DNA of 64,000 nt from Olivibacter sp. SDN3. GTDB taxonomy: Bacteria > Bacteroidota > Bacteroidia > Sphingobacteriales > Sphingobacteriaceae. The DNA lies in NCBI RefSeq assembly GCF_014334135.1, contig NZ_CP060497.1, forward strand, positions 1,612,001-1,676,000, in the 5' to 3' direction. This document shows positions 1 to 7,973 of the stretch, one piece after another; positions within the stretch are counted from its first letter, which is position 1, and each line of letters starts with the position of its first letter. A program made the translations under genes and the position numbers. The notes under the pieces are model-generated. The model made no database searches. It was not told the origin of the DNA and worked only from the letters and a program-made list of their open reading frames with translations.

Positions 1-296
1 TAGCGGAAGCAATGGAAGATATCAACAGGTTGAGATTACGTGCGGGAATCGCTCCTTTAAGTATGGCGGATATTAGCCGGGAGGCTATTTGGAATGAAAG
101 GCGCGTTGAGCTCGGAATGGAGCACGATCGATACTTTGATTTAGTAAGGCAGGAAGCCATACAGCCCGGAAGAGCGGTACAAGCCTTTGAAGCCGACGGA
201 AAAGTTTGGGTGAAAGGAAGACATGAGCTTTTCCCTATACCCCAGAACCAGATACAGTTGAGCGAAGGAGAATTGGCTCAGAATCCAGGATACTAA
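1..296 (+). CDS. RagB/SusD family nutrient-binding lipoprotein, C-terminal fragment (5' end outside window)
   Basis: The reading frame is open from the left edge and ends at 294-296, so only the last ~98 residues are present. They carry the conserved SusD C-terminus: an Arg/Glu-rich helix (NERRVELGMEHDRYFDLVR) followed by the 'lfPIPqnQI...NPGY' ending, which matches the end of the complete SusD at 4739-6244. SusD proteins sit on the outer surface and hand glycans to a SusC transporter; its partner should lie just to the left. The gene belongs to a different locus from the SusC/D pair downstream, because a metallophosphoesterase gene and a terminator separate them. The in-frame ATG at 12 is internal, not a start. 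Confidence 0.93.
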   Translation, partial: AEAMEDINRLRLRAGIAPLSMADISREAIWNERRVELGMEHDRYFDLVRQEAIQPGRAVQAFEADGKVWVKGRHELFPIPQNQIQLSEGELAQNPGY

Positions 297-338
297 TAGC
301 GTAATGACTGCTAGACTGAGAATGACAAACAAATAATA

Positions 339-1346
339 ATGAAGAATTTGATGAACGTAAGAAAAAAAACAGTGTTATACCTTATGCTCTGTTTCCTGCT
401 GGTGGCTTGCCAACAGGAAACAGAGGAGATTACTTTTGTGTTACTCCCCGATACGCAAACCTATGCGGAAAAATACCCCGAGATCTTAGATGCCCAGATT
501 AGCTGGATTGAAGAAAATACGGAAAACATTGACCTAGTGTTGCAGCAAGGCGACCTCACACAAAACAATAATGATATCGAGTGGCAACGCGTGCAAAAGA
601 GCTTTCAACGCCTAGATAACAAGGTGCCCTATGTATTGGCGGTGGGTAATCATGATATGGGAAGCGGACCAGGGAATTTTGCTGATGAAAGAAACACAAC
701 CCTGTTCAACAAGTATTTCCCCCTAGACAAAATGTCGGCTTTACCGGCCTATGGAGGAACATTTGAAGATCAAAAGTTAGATAATACCTATTATGTCCTA
801 GAAACCGGCAGACAGAAATGGCTGATCCTTTCTTTGGAGTTCGGCCCTAGAGAAGCGGTGTTGGAATGGGCCAATGAAATAGTTGCCAAACATCAGGATA
901 AATTGATTATTCTAAATACACACAGCTATATGTACTCGGATAGTACTCGGCAAGGGTATGGTGATAATTGGCGGGCACAAGGTTATGGCGTTGGGCAGGA
1001 TGAAGGACAAGACGCGGTAAACGATGGAGAACAGATTTGGGAGAAATTTGTGAAAAAACATCCCAATGTACGTTTCGTGTTCTCCGGTCATATCTTAAAC
1101 AATGGCGTAGGAACCCTGGTAAGTGTAAATGATGCCGGTTTTCCGGTTTATCAATTTCTTGCTAACTATCAAGAAGGAGTAAAAGGGTCTGTCAAAGGCG
1201 GGAATGGTTGGTTGAGGATCTTAAAATTAAGACCAAAGGAAAAGCGTATAAAAGTAGAAACCTATTCCCCGTATATCAACGAATATATGGATGATGAAGC
1301 GCATAGTTTTCACATAAAAGAGGTATTTCTGCGGAGTGGATATTGA
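339..1346 (+). CDS. Calcineurin-like metallophosphoesterase lipoprotein
   Basis: 335 residues with an N-terminal lipoprotein signal (hydrophobic segment ending LLVAC, acylated Cys24), so probably anchored in an outer or periplasmic leaflet. The dinuclear-metal phosphoesterase motifs appear in order: PDTQ at ~37-40 (DxQ in place of the usual DxH), GD at 71-72, GNHD at 103-106, an NTHSY His near 194 and SGH near 249. It follows the truncated SusD by 42 nt and is closed by a terminator, so it is probably the last gene of that polysaccharide locus. It could remove phosphate or cleave a phosphodiester in the imported glycan; the substrate cannot be read from sequence. Family assignment is firm, role is inference. 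Confidence 0.85.
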   Translation: MKNLMNVRKKTVLYLMLCFLLVACQQETEEITFVLLPDTQTYAEKYPEILDAQISWIEENTENIDLVLQQGDLTQNNNDIEWQRVQKSFQRLDNKVPYVLAVGNHDMGSGPGNFADERNTTLFNKYFPLDKMSALPAYGGTFEDQKLDNTYYVLETGRQKWLILSLEFGPREAVLEWANEIVAKHQDKLIILNTHSYMYSDSTRQGYGDNWRAQGYGVGQDEGQDAVNDGEQIWEKFVKKHPNVRFVFSGHILNNGVGTLVSVNDAGFPVYQFLANYQEGVKGSVKGGNGWLRILKLRPKEKRIKVETYSPYINEYMDDEAHSFHIKEVFLRSGY

Positions 1347-1405
1347 AGATCGTGAAATAGCGACTCTTTTTTAAATGAAAATACCTCACTAGACAGTACA
1401 TCATT

Positions 1406-1465
1406 ACCTCTCATCGTTAATTGTGTACTTGATACACAATTTAACGATTTCTGAGAGGTGTTTTT
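1406..1465 (+). terminator. Long imperfect hairpin with T-run after the metallophosphoesterase
   Basis: ACCTCTCA pairs with TGAGAGGT, and inside them CGTTAA.TGTGTA pairs with TACACA..TTAACG, followed by TGTTTTTAA. The shape is a rho-independent terminator 60 nt after the phosphoesterase stop. It separates the left-hand SusD locus from the SusC locus that starts at 1694. Confidence 0.75.
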
Positions 1466-1586
1466 AATTGTTAAACGTTTGATTTATAGTTGTTTGATTT
1501 TTTTTATGTGTATTGGTTGAGAAAAAAAAGTAGATTGATGTATGAATGTTGAGGATAACAATATGAAGTTTTCCAAAACAACCTAG

Positions 1587-1594
1587 CACCTTTG
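1587..1594 (+). promoter_or_regulatory. Candidate -7 box of the SusC/SusD operon
   Basis: CACCTTTG resembles the Bacteroidota -7 consensus TAnnTTTG with one substitution, about 100 nt upstream of the SusC start. A T-rich TTTTCC lies about 18 nt further upstream where a -33 box would be. It is the best candidate in the 1466-1693 interval but imperfect. Confidence 0.35.
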
Positions 1595-1607
1595 TTTTGT
1601 TAACCAT

Positions 1608-1661
1608 AGACGACAGGGAATGCCGTAGGTAGTTAAAACCTAAAATATGTCTACTTCGTCT
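1608..1661 (+). promoter_or_regulatory. 5' UTR hairpin upstream of susC
   Basis: AGACGA (1608-1613) can pair with TCGTCT (1656-1661), and GTAG (1625-1628) with CTAC (1651-1654). The structure lies between the candidate promoter and the SusC ATG, so it would form in the mRNA leader. There is no T-run, so it is not an obvious terminator; a role in RNA stability or translation is speculative. Confidence 0.35.
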
Positions 1662-1693
1662 TTAACTAGTATTAACCAATAAAGAATTAAACA

Positions 1694-4600
1694 ATGAGGA
1701 ATAAATTTACTTATTACCTACTGGTAGTATTTATTCTTTTTGCAAGTAGTGTTTTTGCACAAGATGAAATTACTATTCAGGGTAAGGTGGTTGATTCACT
1801 TGATGGTCTGGGTATACCGGGTGTAAGTGTACTGATCAAAGGAACCACCACGGGAACACAAACGGACGCGGAGGGCAATTACCGTATTACTGCGTCATCT
1901 GATGCCACACTAACATTTAGCTTTATTAGCTACAAAAGGCAGGAAATACCTATCAATGATCAAACCACTATTAATGTAACCATGGAAAGCGAGAGTGAGC
2001 AGCTGGACCAAGTGGTGGTGATTGGTTATGGTACAGCGGCAAAACGCGACTTGACCGGGTCGATTGCGCGTATTAGCGGAGAAGAGATTGCAGAGCGGCC
2101 CGCTATGAACCCGGTTGCCAATATCCAAGGTCGCGTGGCAGGTGTTCAGATAACGAATTCAGGTAGACCGGGAGCACAGCCCGATGTTAGGATACGAGGA
2201 ACGAATTCCATTAACGGTGCGGCACCTCTATATGTTGTCGATGGGATTCTTAACGATAATATTGACTTTGTAAACCCTGCGGATATCGAATCGATGGAAG
2301 TATTGAAAGATCCTTCTTCACTAGCCATTTTTGGTGTACGTGGTGCAAATGGAGTGATTGCCATTACTACCAAAAAAGCCAAAGAAGGACAGATTAATTT
2401 TAACTTCAATACTAACACGGGATTCAGAAATGTTGCAGACCGTATGAAATTGGCTAACGGTGATCAATTTCGCACCTTATTTGATGAGCAGCGTCGTAAT
2501 GAGGGAGCAGACCCCTATGATTATTCTCTGTATAATGCCAATACCGATTGGCAGGATGAGATCTTCCAAACGGGCGCTATTACGTTAAACAACCTAAGTG
2601 TAAGTGGCGCTACGGAAAAGAACAAGTTCTATATGGGATTAGGTTATCAATACGAAGAAGGGATGATAAAAAATGAAGCCTTGAACCGTATCAACGTAAC
2701 CATTAATGACCAACTGGAAGTTACCGATAATTTTAGAGCAGGAATAAATTTTACCGGATATCGTGCTGAATTGCCTTTTGAGCGTAATGTGGAAGGAGCT
2801 ATACGTGCGGCCCCTATTTCGCCTGTTTATAATGAGCAATACGATGCCTTTTACTCTTTGCCGGACTTTCAGCGGCCACAGATTCGGAATCCGATGGCGG
2901 CTGTTGAAGTACTTGATAACACACAGGTCATGAAAAACTACCGTGCCGTAGGAAGTGTATTTGCCGAGGTTGATTTCTTAGAGCACTTTACCTTCAGGAC
3001 GAACCTTCTTGCCGACTATGGGTTTAGTCAACGGAGAGCCTACACACCAATCATTGACTTGCTCATTCCAACAGCATCGGGGGAACCCGATTTTCAACGG
3101 GTAGAGCAAATTACCAGAGTGGAAGCACATCAGAATATTTATAGCAAAGTTCAAACAGACTGGTTATTAACATATAAAAATAGTTTTGGCGACCATAATT
3201 TGACTGCTACTGCTGGTTTTACTTCATATTATGATAGTTTTGAGCAAGTGGCTGCGGGAAGAACACAGGGGCAAGGTGCACCTATTCCTAATGATCCTCG
3301 GTTTAACTATGTCGGAATGGGATCCTTGGATTCACAAACTGGAGACGGTTTCGCTTGGGAAAGAGCTACTTTGTCGTACCTCGTTCGCGGACTTTACAAT
3401 TATAAGGGGAAATACCTGTTAAATGCCTCGTTCAGGCGTGATGGTAGCTCTGCTTTCAGAAGTGCTGGCAATCGATGGCAAAATTTCGGCTCCATTGGGG
3501 CTGCGTGGGTATTGAGTGAAGAGGATTTTATGCAGTCGCTTGAATTTATTAATAACCTGAAATTAAAAGGTTCTTATGGTATCTTGGGTAGTCAAAATAC
3601 GGGAACTGGCGCTGCTTCTGATGACAATGAAAATCGCTACCCAGCCTATCCTATTTTGGTTGCTAACTCATCAGCTGTTTTTGGCAATGCTTTATACCCT
3701 GCTTACGAACCGGAATACATTGCCGATCCAAACTTACGTTGGGAATCTATCCGGTCCTGGGAAGTCGGGTTGGAGTTTAATGCCTTTAACAATCAGTTGT
3801 ATGTAGAGGGAGCGTATTACAATAAAGATACGCGCGACATGTTGGTAACTGTTCCAGGTATCTTGGGTACCAGGCCAGGGTTATCGAACGTGGGTAGCAT
3901 TCGTAATAGTGGCATTGAGCTTGCTGCAAGTTGGGATCAGCGGATTGACGAAGACTGGTCGTATAATATTAGCGGAAATATCACAACGATAAACAACGAA
4001 GTTGTTAATCTCGCCGGCGAAGGGTATCAAATATTCGATGGTATATCGCGTACTACTGCAGGCTTTCCTATAGGTTATTTCTTTGGATATGAAATGGATG
4101 GGGTTTATCAGAATGAAGCAGAAGTAGCGGCATTACCTAATAATATTAACCCTGCAGCACCAGGAGACATACGTTTTCGTGATCTCAATGGAGACGGTGT
4201 TATTACCGAAGCAGACCGTACCATCATCGGTAACCCAAGCCCGGATTTTACCTTTGGCTTCTCTGCTAGGGTAAAGTACAAACAGTTTGACCTGGGTGCC
4301 GAATTCATGGGGGTATATGGTAATGACATATTTCGAAATTGGAACCGACAGGCCTTTACACAGTTTAATTTTCAAGAACATCAATTAGGGCGTTGGACTG
4401 GTGAAGGCAGCACCAACACCGAACCGCTTTTAAGTAACACCCGGCCAAACAATCGCTTAGTCTCATCCTATTGGATTGAGGACGGCAGCTTTATGCGTTT
4501 AAGAAACTTGCAAATAGGATACAACTTTAGTCAGGAGTTTCTGCAGAAGACCAGATTGAAGGCGTTAAGAGTGTATCTGAATGCGCAGAATCCATTCACC

Positions 4601-4720
4601 TGGGCGCGTAATACGGGTTTCACCCCTGAAATAGGAGGAAGTGCGATTTCTTTCGGTGTCGATACAGGAACTTATCCGGTACCGGCAGTGTATACCTTAG
4701 GATTAAATCTTAATTTCTAA
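1694..4720 (+). CDS. SusC/RagA family TonB-linked outer-membrane transporter
   Basis: 1008 residues. A signal peptide (to about residue 22, ...SSVFAQ) precedes a carboxypeptidase-regulatory-like beta domain (GKVVDSLDGLGIPGVSVLIKG, ~30-105), the SusC plug signature (QVVVIGYGTAAKRDLTGSI, ~105-125), a plug domain, and a ~750-residue beta barrel ending in the aromatic terminus LGLNLNF. It forms the TonB-driven channel that imports the glycan captured by SusD. The SusD partner starts 18 nt downstream, so the two are co-transcribed. Length and order are typical. There is no N-terminal secretin/STN extension, which argues against direct FecR/ECF-sigma signalling through this receptor. Confidence 0.96.
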   Translation: MRNKFTYYLLVVFILFASSVFAQDEITIQGKVVDSLDGLGIPGVSVLIKGTTTGTQTDAEGNYRITASSDATLTFSFISYKRQEIPINDQTTINVTMESESEQLDQVVVIGYGTAAKRDLTGSIARISGEEIAERPAMNPVANIQGRVAGVQITNSGRPGAQPDVRIRGTNSINGAAPLYVVDGILNDNIDFVNPADIESMEVLKDPSSLAIFGVRGANGVIAITTKKAKEGQINFNFNTNTGFRNVADRMKLANGDQFRTLFDEQRRNEGADPYDYSLYNANTDWQDEIFQTGAITLNNLSVSGATEKNKFYMGLGYQYEEGMIKNEALNRINVTINDQLEVTDNFRAGINFTGYRAELPFERNVEGAIRAAPISPVYNEQYDAFYSLPDFQRPQIRNPMAAVEVLDNTQVMKNYRAVGSVFAEVDFLEHFTFRTNLLADYGFSQRRAYTPIIDLLIPTASGEPDFQRVEQITRVEAHQNIYSKVQTDWLLTYKNSFGDHNLTATAGFTSYYDSFEQVAAGRTQGQGAPIPNDPRFNYVGMGSLDSQTGDGFAWERATLSYLVRGLYNYKGKYLLNASFRRDGSSAFRSAGNRWQNFGSIGAAWVLSEEDFMQSLEFINNLKLKGSYGILGSQNTGTGAASDDNENRYPAYPILVANSSAVFGNALYPAYEPEYIADPNLRWESIRSWEVGLEFNAFNNQLYVEGAYYNKDTRDMLVTVPGILGTRPGLSNVGSIRNSGIELAASWDQRIDEDWSYNISGNITTINNEVVNLAGEGYQIFDGISRTTAGFPIGYFFGYEMDGVYQNEAEVAALPNNINPAAPGDIRFRDLNGDGVITEADRTIIGNPSPDFTFGFSARVKYKQFDLGAEFMGVYGNDIFRNWNRQAFTQFNFQEHQLGRWTGEGSTNTEPLLSNTRPNNRLVSSYWIEDGSFMRLRNLQIGYNFSQEFLQKTRLKALRVYLNAQNPFTWARNTGFTPEIGGSAISFGVDTGTYPVPAVYTLGLNLNF

Positions 4721-4738
4721 TTCATTGAGAGAAAAAAG

Positions 4739-6244
4739 ATGAAAACATTAAATATATTGAAACAAAGTTGGCCTGTCGTAATTCTGCTGTTAACAACCGT
4801 AATTATTACTTCATGTAAAAAAGATTTTCTTGACAGAAAGCCATTAGGAGAGTATATAGAGGAAGACATTCCTCCGGGCGATTTGAACGCGCAAGTATAT
4901 GCTATTTATGCGGCCCTGCGTGAAGATGGAATCAGCAGCTTACCCTACATCGCGGTACATAATATCCGTTCGGATGATGCGGATAAAGGCAGTACGGTAT
5001 CAGATGGTGCCGATGCTGAAGCTATTTTTGATAATTTTCAGTATACGACCGACTTTTGGTTGATAAACCAATATTGGTCTGACCATTACAACCTGATAGC
5101 GATGGCCAATAACGTGATTGATGCGGTCGATTCCGTAGGGTTGGAAAGCGAAGTAACAAGGGTGAATCTTGGAGAAGCTAAATTCTTTCGGGCCTATGCT
5201 TATTTTGATATGGTCAGGGCCTTTGGCGAAGTACCCTTGATTGACTTCCGAATTCTTAGGCAAGAAGATGCCATAAAACCCAAAGCAACCGTAGCAGATA
5301 TATATGGGTTAATAGATGAAGATTTGGAAGAGGCTATCGCTTACTTACCTACCAATTGGGATCCTTCTTTCATTGGACGGGTAACAAAAGGAAGTGCATT
5401 AACGTTAAGAACCAAATCGTATATGGCTCGCCAGATGTATGGACAGGCTTTATCTACCGCTCGTATGGTCATGGAAAGTGGCGAATATAACCTGAACATG
5501 TCTTATGAACAGATATTCAGGGAATCTGGCGAAAATGGCAGTGAATCCATTTTTGAAATACAGGCCCTTTACACGCAGAACCAAACCGATGTAGGTTTAA
5601 ACTACGCCAGTAGACAAGGCGTGCGAGGCGGGGGAGTTTGGGATTTGGGCTGGGGCTGGAACACACCAAATGAGCGTTTAGCCGCGGCTTTTGAAGAAGG
5701 AGATCCGCGTAAGGATGAAACCCTTTTGTATTCTGGTCAGATAAATACACCTTATGGAGAGGAGGTCCCAGCGGCTACTTCTGAACTTCCACGGCCATAT
5801 TGGAGTAAAAAAGTATACACGGATCCGGCGATCCGGCGCTCAGCTGGTAGTTTACAAGGGCAATGGTTTAATATGCGGGTGTATCGCTATGCAGATTTAG
5901 TACTGCTTGCCGCTGAAGCGGCCAATGAGACAGGTGACCGGGTGTCGGCATTAAATTACCTGGAAACGGTAAGAGCAAGAGCTAGGGGAAACAACGAGGA
6001 AGTGTTACCGGAAGTAACCGCCGAAGACCAAGTAGAACTTCGCGAAGCTATTAGACATGAACGGCAAGTAGAGTTGGGAATGGAAAATGAGCGTTTCTTT
6101 GACCTAGTAAGATGGGGTATTGACATAGAGGTGATGCATGAAGCGGGTAAAACCGGATACCAAGAACGTCATCGATATTTACCTATCCCGCAGCCTGAAA
6201 TTGATCGTTCAGGCGGTGTACTCGTGCAAAATCCAAATTATTAA
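4739..6244 (+). CDS. RagB/SusD family nutrient-binding outer-membrane lipoprotein
   Basis: 501 residues with a lipobox (VIITSC, Cys26). The N-terminal half contains the helix-rich TPR-like SusD fold (LGEAKFFRAYAYFDMVRAFG near 143-162), and the C-terminus has the RagB signature (RHERQVELGMENERFFDLVRWG near 440-461). It is the surface glycan-binding partner of the SusC above. A 15-bp perfect inverted repeat (6260-6312) lies just behind it and separates the SusCD pair from the enzyme genes, so transcript levels of the two parts may differ. Confidence 0.96.
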   Translation: MKTLNILKQSWPVVILLLTTVIITSCKKDFLDRKPLGEYIEEDIPPGDLNAQVYAIYAALREDGISSLPYIAVHNIRSDDADKGSTVSDGADAEAIFDNFQYTTDFWLINQYWSDHYNLIAMANNVIDAVDSVGLESEVTRVNLGEAKFFRAYAYFDMVRAFGEVPLIDFRILRQEDAIKPKATVADIYGLIDEDLEEAIAYLPTNWDPSFIGRVTKGSALTLRTKSYMARQMYGQALSTARMVMESGEYNLNMSYEQIFRESGENGSESIFEIQALYTQNQTDVGLNYASRQGVRGGGVWDLGWGWNTPNERLAAAFEEGDPRKDETLLYSGQINTPYGEEVPAATSELPRPYWSKKVYTDPAIRRSAGSLQGQWFNMRVYRYADLVLLAAEAANETGDRVSALNYLETVRARARGNNEEVLPEVTAEDQVELREAIRHERQVELGMENERFFDLVRWGIDIEVMHEAGKTGYQERHRYLPIPQPEIDRSGGVLVQNPNY

Positions 6245-6259
6245 TAAAGTATTGGGAAA

Positions 6260-6312
6260 CAACGAATAATACCGAAGCGGTTAAGATCAGTTTAAAGCGG
6301 TATTATTCGTTG
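6260..6312 (+). promoter_or_regulatory. 15-bp perfect stem-loop between susD and the glucanase gene
   Basis: CAACGAATAATACCG (6260-6274) is exactly complementary to CGGTATTATTCGTTG (6298-6312) with a 23-nt loop. There is no T-run, so full termination is unlikely. Its place right after susD suggests protection of the susCD 3' end or mRNA processing, as seen in other operons where the transporter pair is made in excess over the enzymes. Function is inference. Confidence 0.5.
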
Positions 6313-6357
6313 AAGAACCAATTGATCAGCATGTCATTTACTAAAAGCTAAACCTTT

Positions 6358-7752
6358 ATGTTACTAAAACAAACGATGCAACTGAAGAAAAATCTAATGA
6401 AACTATTGTCGCTATTTGCAGTGCTTTTTTTTGCGGCGTGTAATACAAATCAAAATGGTCGAACCGAAGATTCCGGCGAAGCAAAAAACGACAGCCTTTC
6501 AGACGACTCCCTACTAACCTTAGTTCAACAGCAAACCTTTCAATACTTCTGGGAAGGAGCTGAAGAGACATCGGGGCTTGCACGGGAGCGCATTCATATC
6601 GATGGTGAGTACCCGCAGAACGACTATGACGTCGTGACTACAGGCGGTGGCGGCTTTGGGGTCATGGCTATTCTTGTCGGAATGGAACGAGGCTTTATCA
6701 CACGGCAAGAAGGCGTTGAACGTCTCAGAAAAATTGTTGATTACCTCGAAAAAGCCGACCGTTTTCACGGAGCTTGGCCGCATTGGCTGCATGGGCCTAC
6801 GGGTAAAGTCAAGCCTTTTGGCCAGAAAGATAATGGTGGTGATCTCGTAGAGACGGCCTTTATGGCACAGAGCCTCATCTGCGTAAGACAATATCTGGAA
6901 GCAGGAAATGACGAAGAGAGACAGCTGGCCGCAAAGGCCGATGAACTTTGGAAATCCATTGAATGGGACTGGTACCGAAAAGACGGCGAAAACGTATTGT
7001 ATTGGCACTGGAGCCCTGAATACGGATGGGACATGAATTTTCCTGTTGAAGGCTATAATGAATGCTTGATTATGTATGTATTGGCCGCCGCTTCGCCGAC
7101 ACATGGTGTACCTGCGGAGGTTTATCATGAAGGGTGGGCTAGAAGTGGTAAAATTAAATCGGATGCCGAGCAGTATGGCCTCAAGGTGGAATTGAACCAT
7201 AATTTCCATGATGGAAGTGTAGGACCGATGTTCTGGGCACATTATTCTTACCTAGGACTAGATCCACGAGGCTTAAAAGATCAGTATGCGGATTACTGGG
7301 AACTTAATAGAAACCATACCCTTATACAGCGGGAATACTGTATTGAAAACCCCAAAAAATTCAAGGGTTATGGCGAACAGGCTTGGGGCCTTACCGCTAG
7401 CTATTCGGTGAAAGGTTATGCCGCACATAGCCCGAAAGAAGATGAGGGCGTGATCACACCTACAGCAGCCTTATCATCTTTCCCTTATACGCCGGAGTAT
7501 AGTATGGACGTTATCCGGTACCTGTATGATGAACTTGGCGATAAAGTGTGGGGAAAATATGGTTTCTATGATGCTTATAGTGAAACAGACAACTGGTTTC
7601 CACAACGTTATCTAGCCATCGACCAGGGGCCTATTCCAGTGATGATTGAAAACCATCGAAGCGGATTATTATGGAAGCTGTTTATGAGTGCACCAGAGGT
7701 GAAAGTAGGTTTAAAAAAATTAGGTTTTGCTAGTTCGCAACATAACTTGTAG
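6358..7752 (+). CDS. GH144-type 'glucoamylase family' lipoprotein, probable endo-beta-1,2-glucanase
   Basis: 464 residues with a lipobox (FFAAC, Cys28). The rest is an (alpha/alpha)6-type glycoside hydrolase of the Pfam Glycoamylase/GH144 group. Diagnostic stretches include an early QYFWEGAEETSGLARER, GGGGFGVMAILVGMERGF, WPHWLHGPTG and NGGDLVETAFMAQSL, and the later WGKYGFYDAY and IDQGPIPVMIENHRSG. Characterised Bacteroidota members cleave beta-1,2-glucan internally. As a lipoprotein it probably acts on the cell surface or in the periplasm next to SusC/D. The GH3 enzyme encoded at 11523 would finish the resulting gluco-oligosaccharides. Family call is strong; the exact linkage is inferred. 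A 240-codon antisense ORF overlaps it but has no protein-like features. Confidence 0.85.
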   Translation: MLLKQTMQLKKNLMKLLSLFAVLFFAACNTNQNGRTEDSGEAKNDSLSDDSLLTLVQQQTFQYFWEGAEETSGLARERIHIDGEYPQNDYDVVTTGGGGFGVMAILVGMERGFITRQEGVERLRKIVDYLEKADRFHGAWPHWLHGPTGKVKPFGQKDNGGDLVETAFMAQSLICVRQYLEAGNDEERQLAAKADELWKSIEWDWYRKDGENVLYWHWSPEYGWDMNFPVEGYNECLIMYVLAAASPTHGVPAEVYHEGWARSGKIKSDAEQYGLKVELNHNFHDGSVGPMFWAHYSYLGLDPRGLKDQYADYWELNRNHTLIQREYCIENPKKFKGYGEQAWGLTASYSVKGYAAHSPKEDEGVITPTAALSSFPYTPEYSMDVIRYLYDELGDKVWGKYGFYDAYSETDNWFPQRYLAIDQGPIPVMIENHRSGLLWKLFMSAPEVKVGLKKLGFASSQHNL

Positions 7753-7973
7753 GTAAAGAGGGTTCCTGTATAAGATCAACAATTTAAACAGGAGCCTAAA
7801 ACTTCAGGAAATAGCGAAGAACTGGAAGAAAAAGGAACGAGATTTCTTTTACTGACGGCATGGAAATCCTGTTTAAGAAAGTCAGAAAAGCATCAGCGAT
7901 CTATACGGAGGAACCTTGTAGCGAAAACCGTAAAAACAGTCAATACTATTTAGTTAAAAAAGATTATCCTGAA

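Noticed and set aside
6520-7242. 240-codon ORF antisense to the GH144 gene
   Set aside because: It lies wholly within a well-supported gene, lacks start signals and domain features, and arises from the codon pattern of the opposite strand.
7860-7973. Upstream in-frame start of the first GH43 gene
   Set aside because: The signal peptide begins at the ATG at 7974, so the 38-residue extension would bury it.
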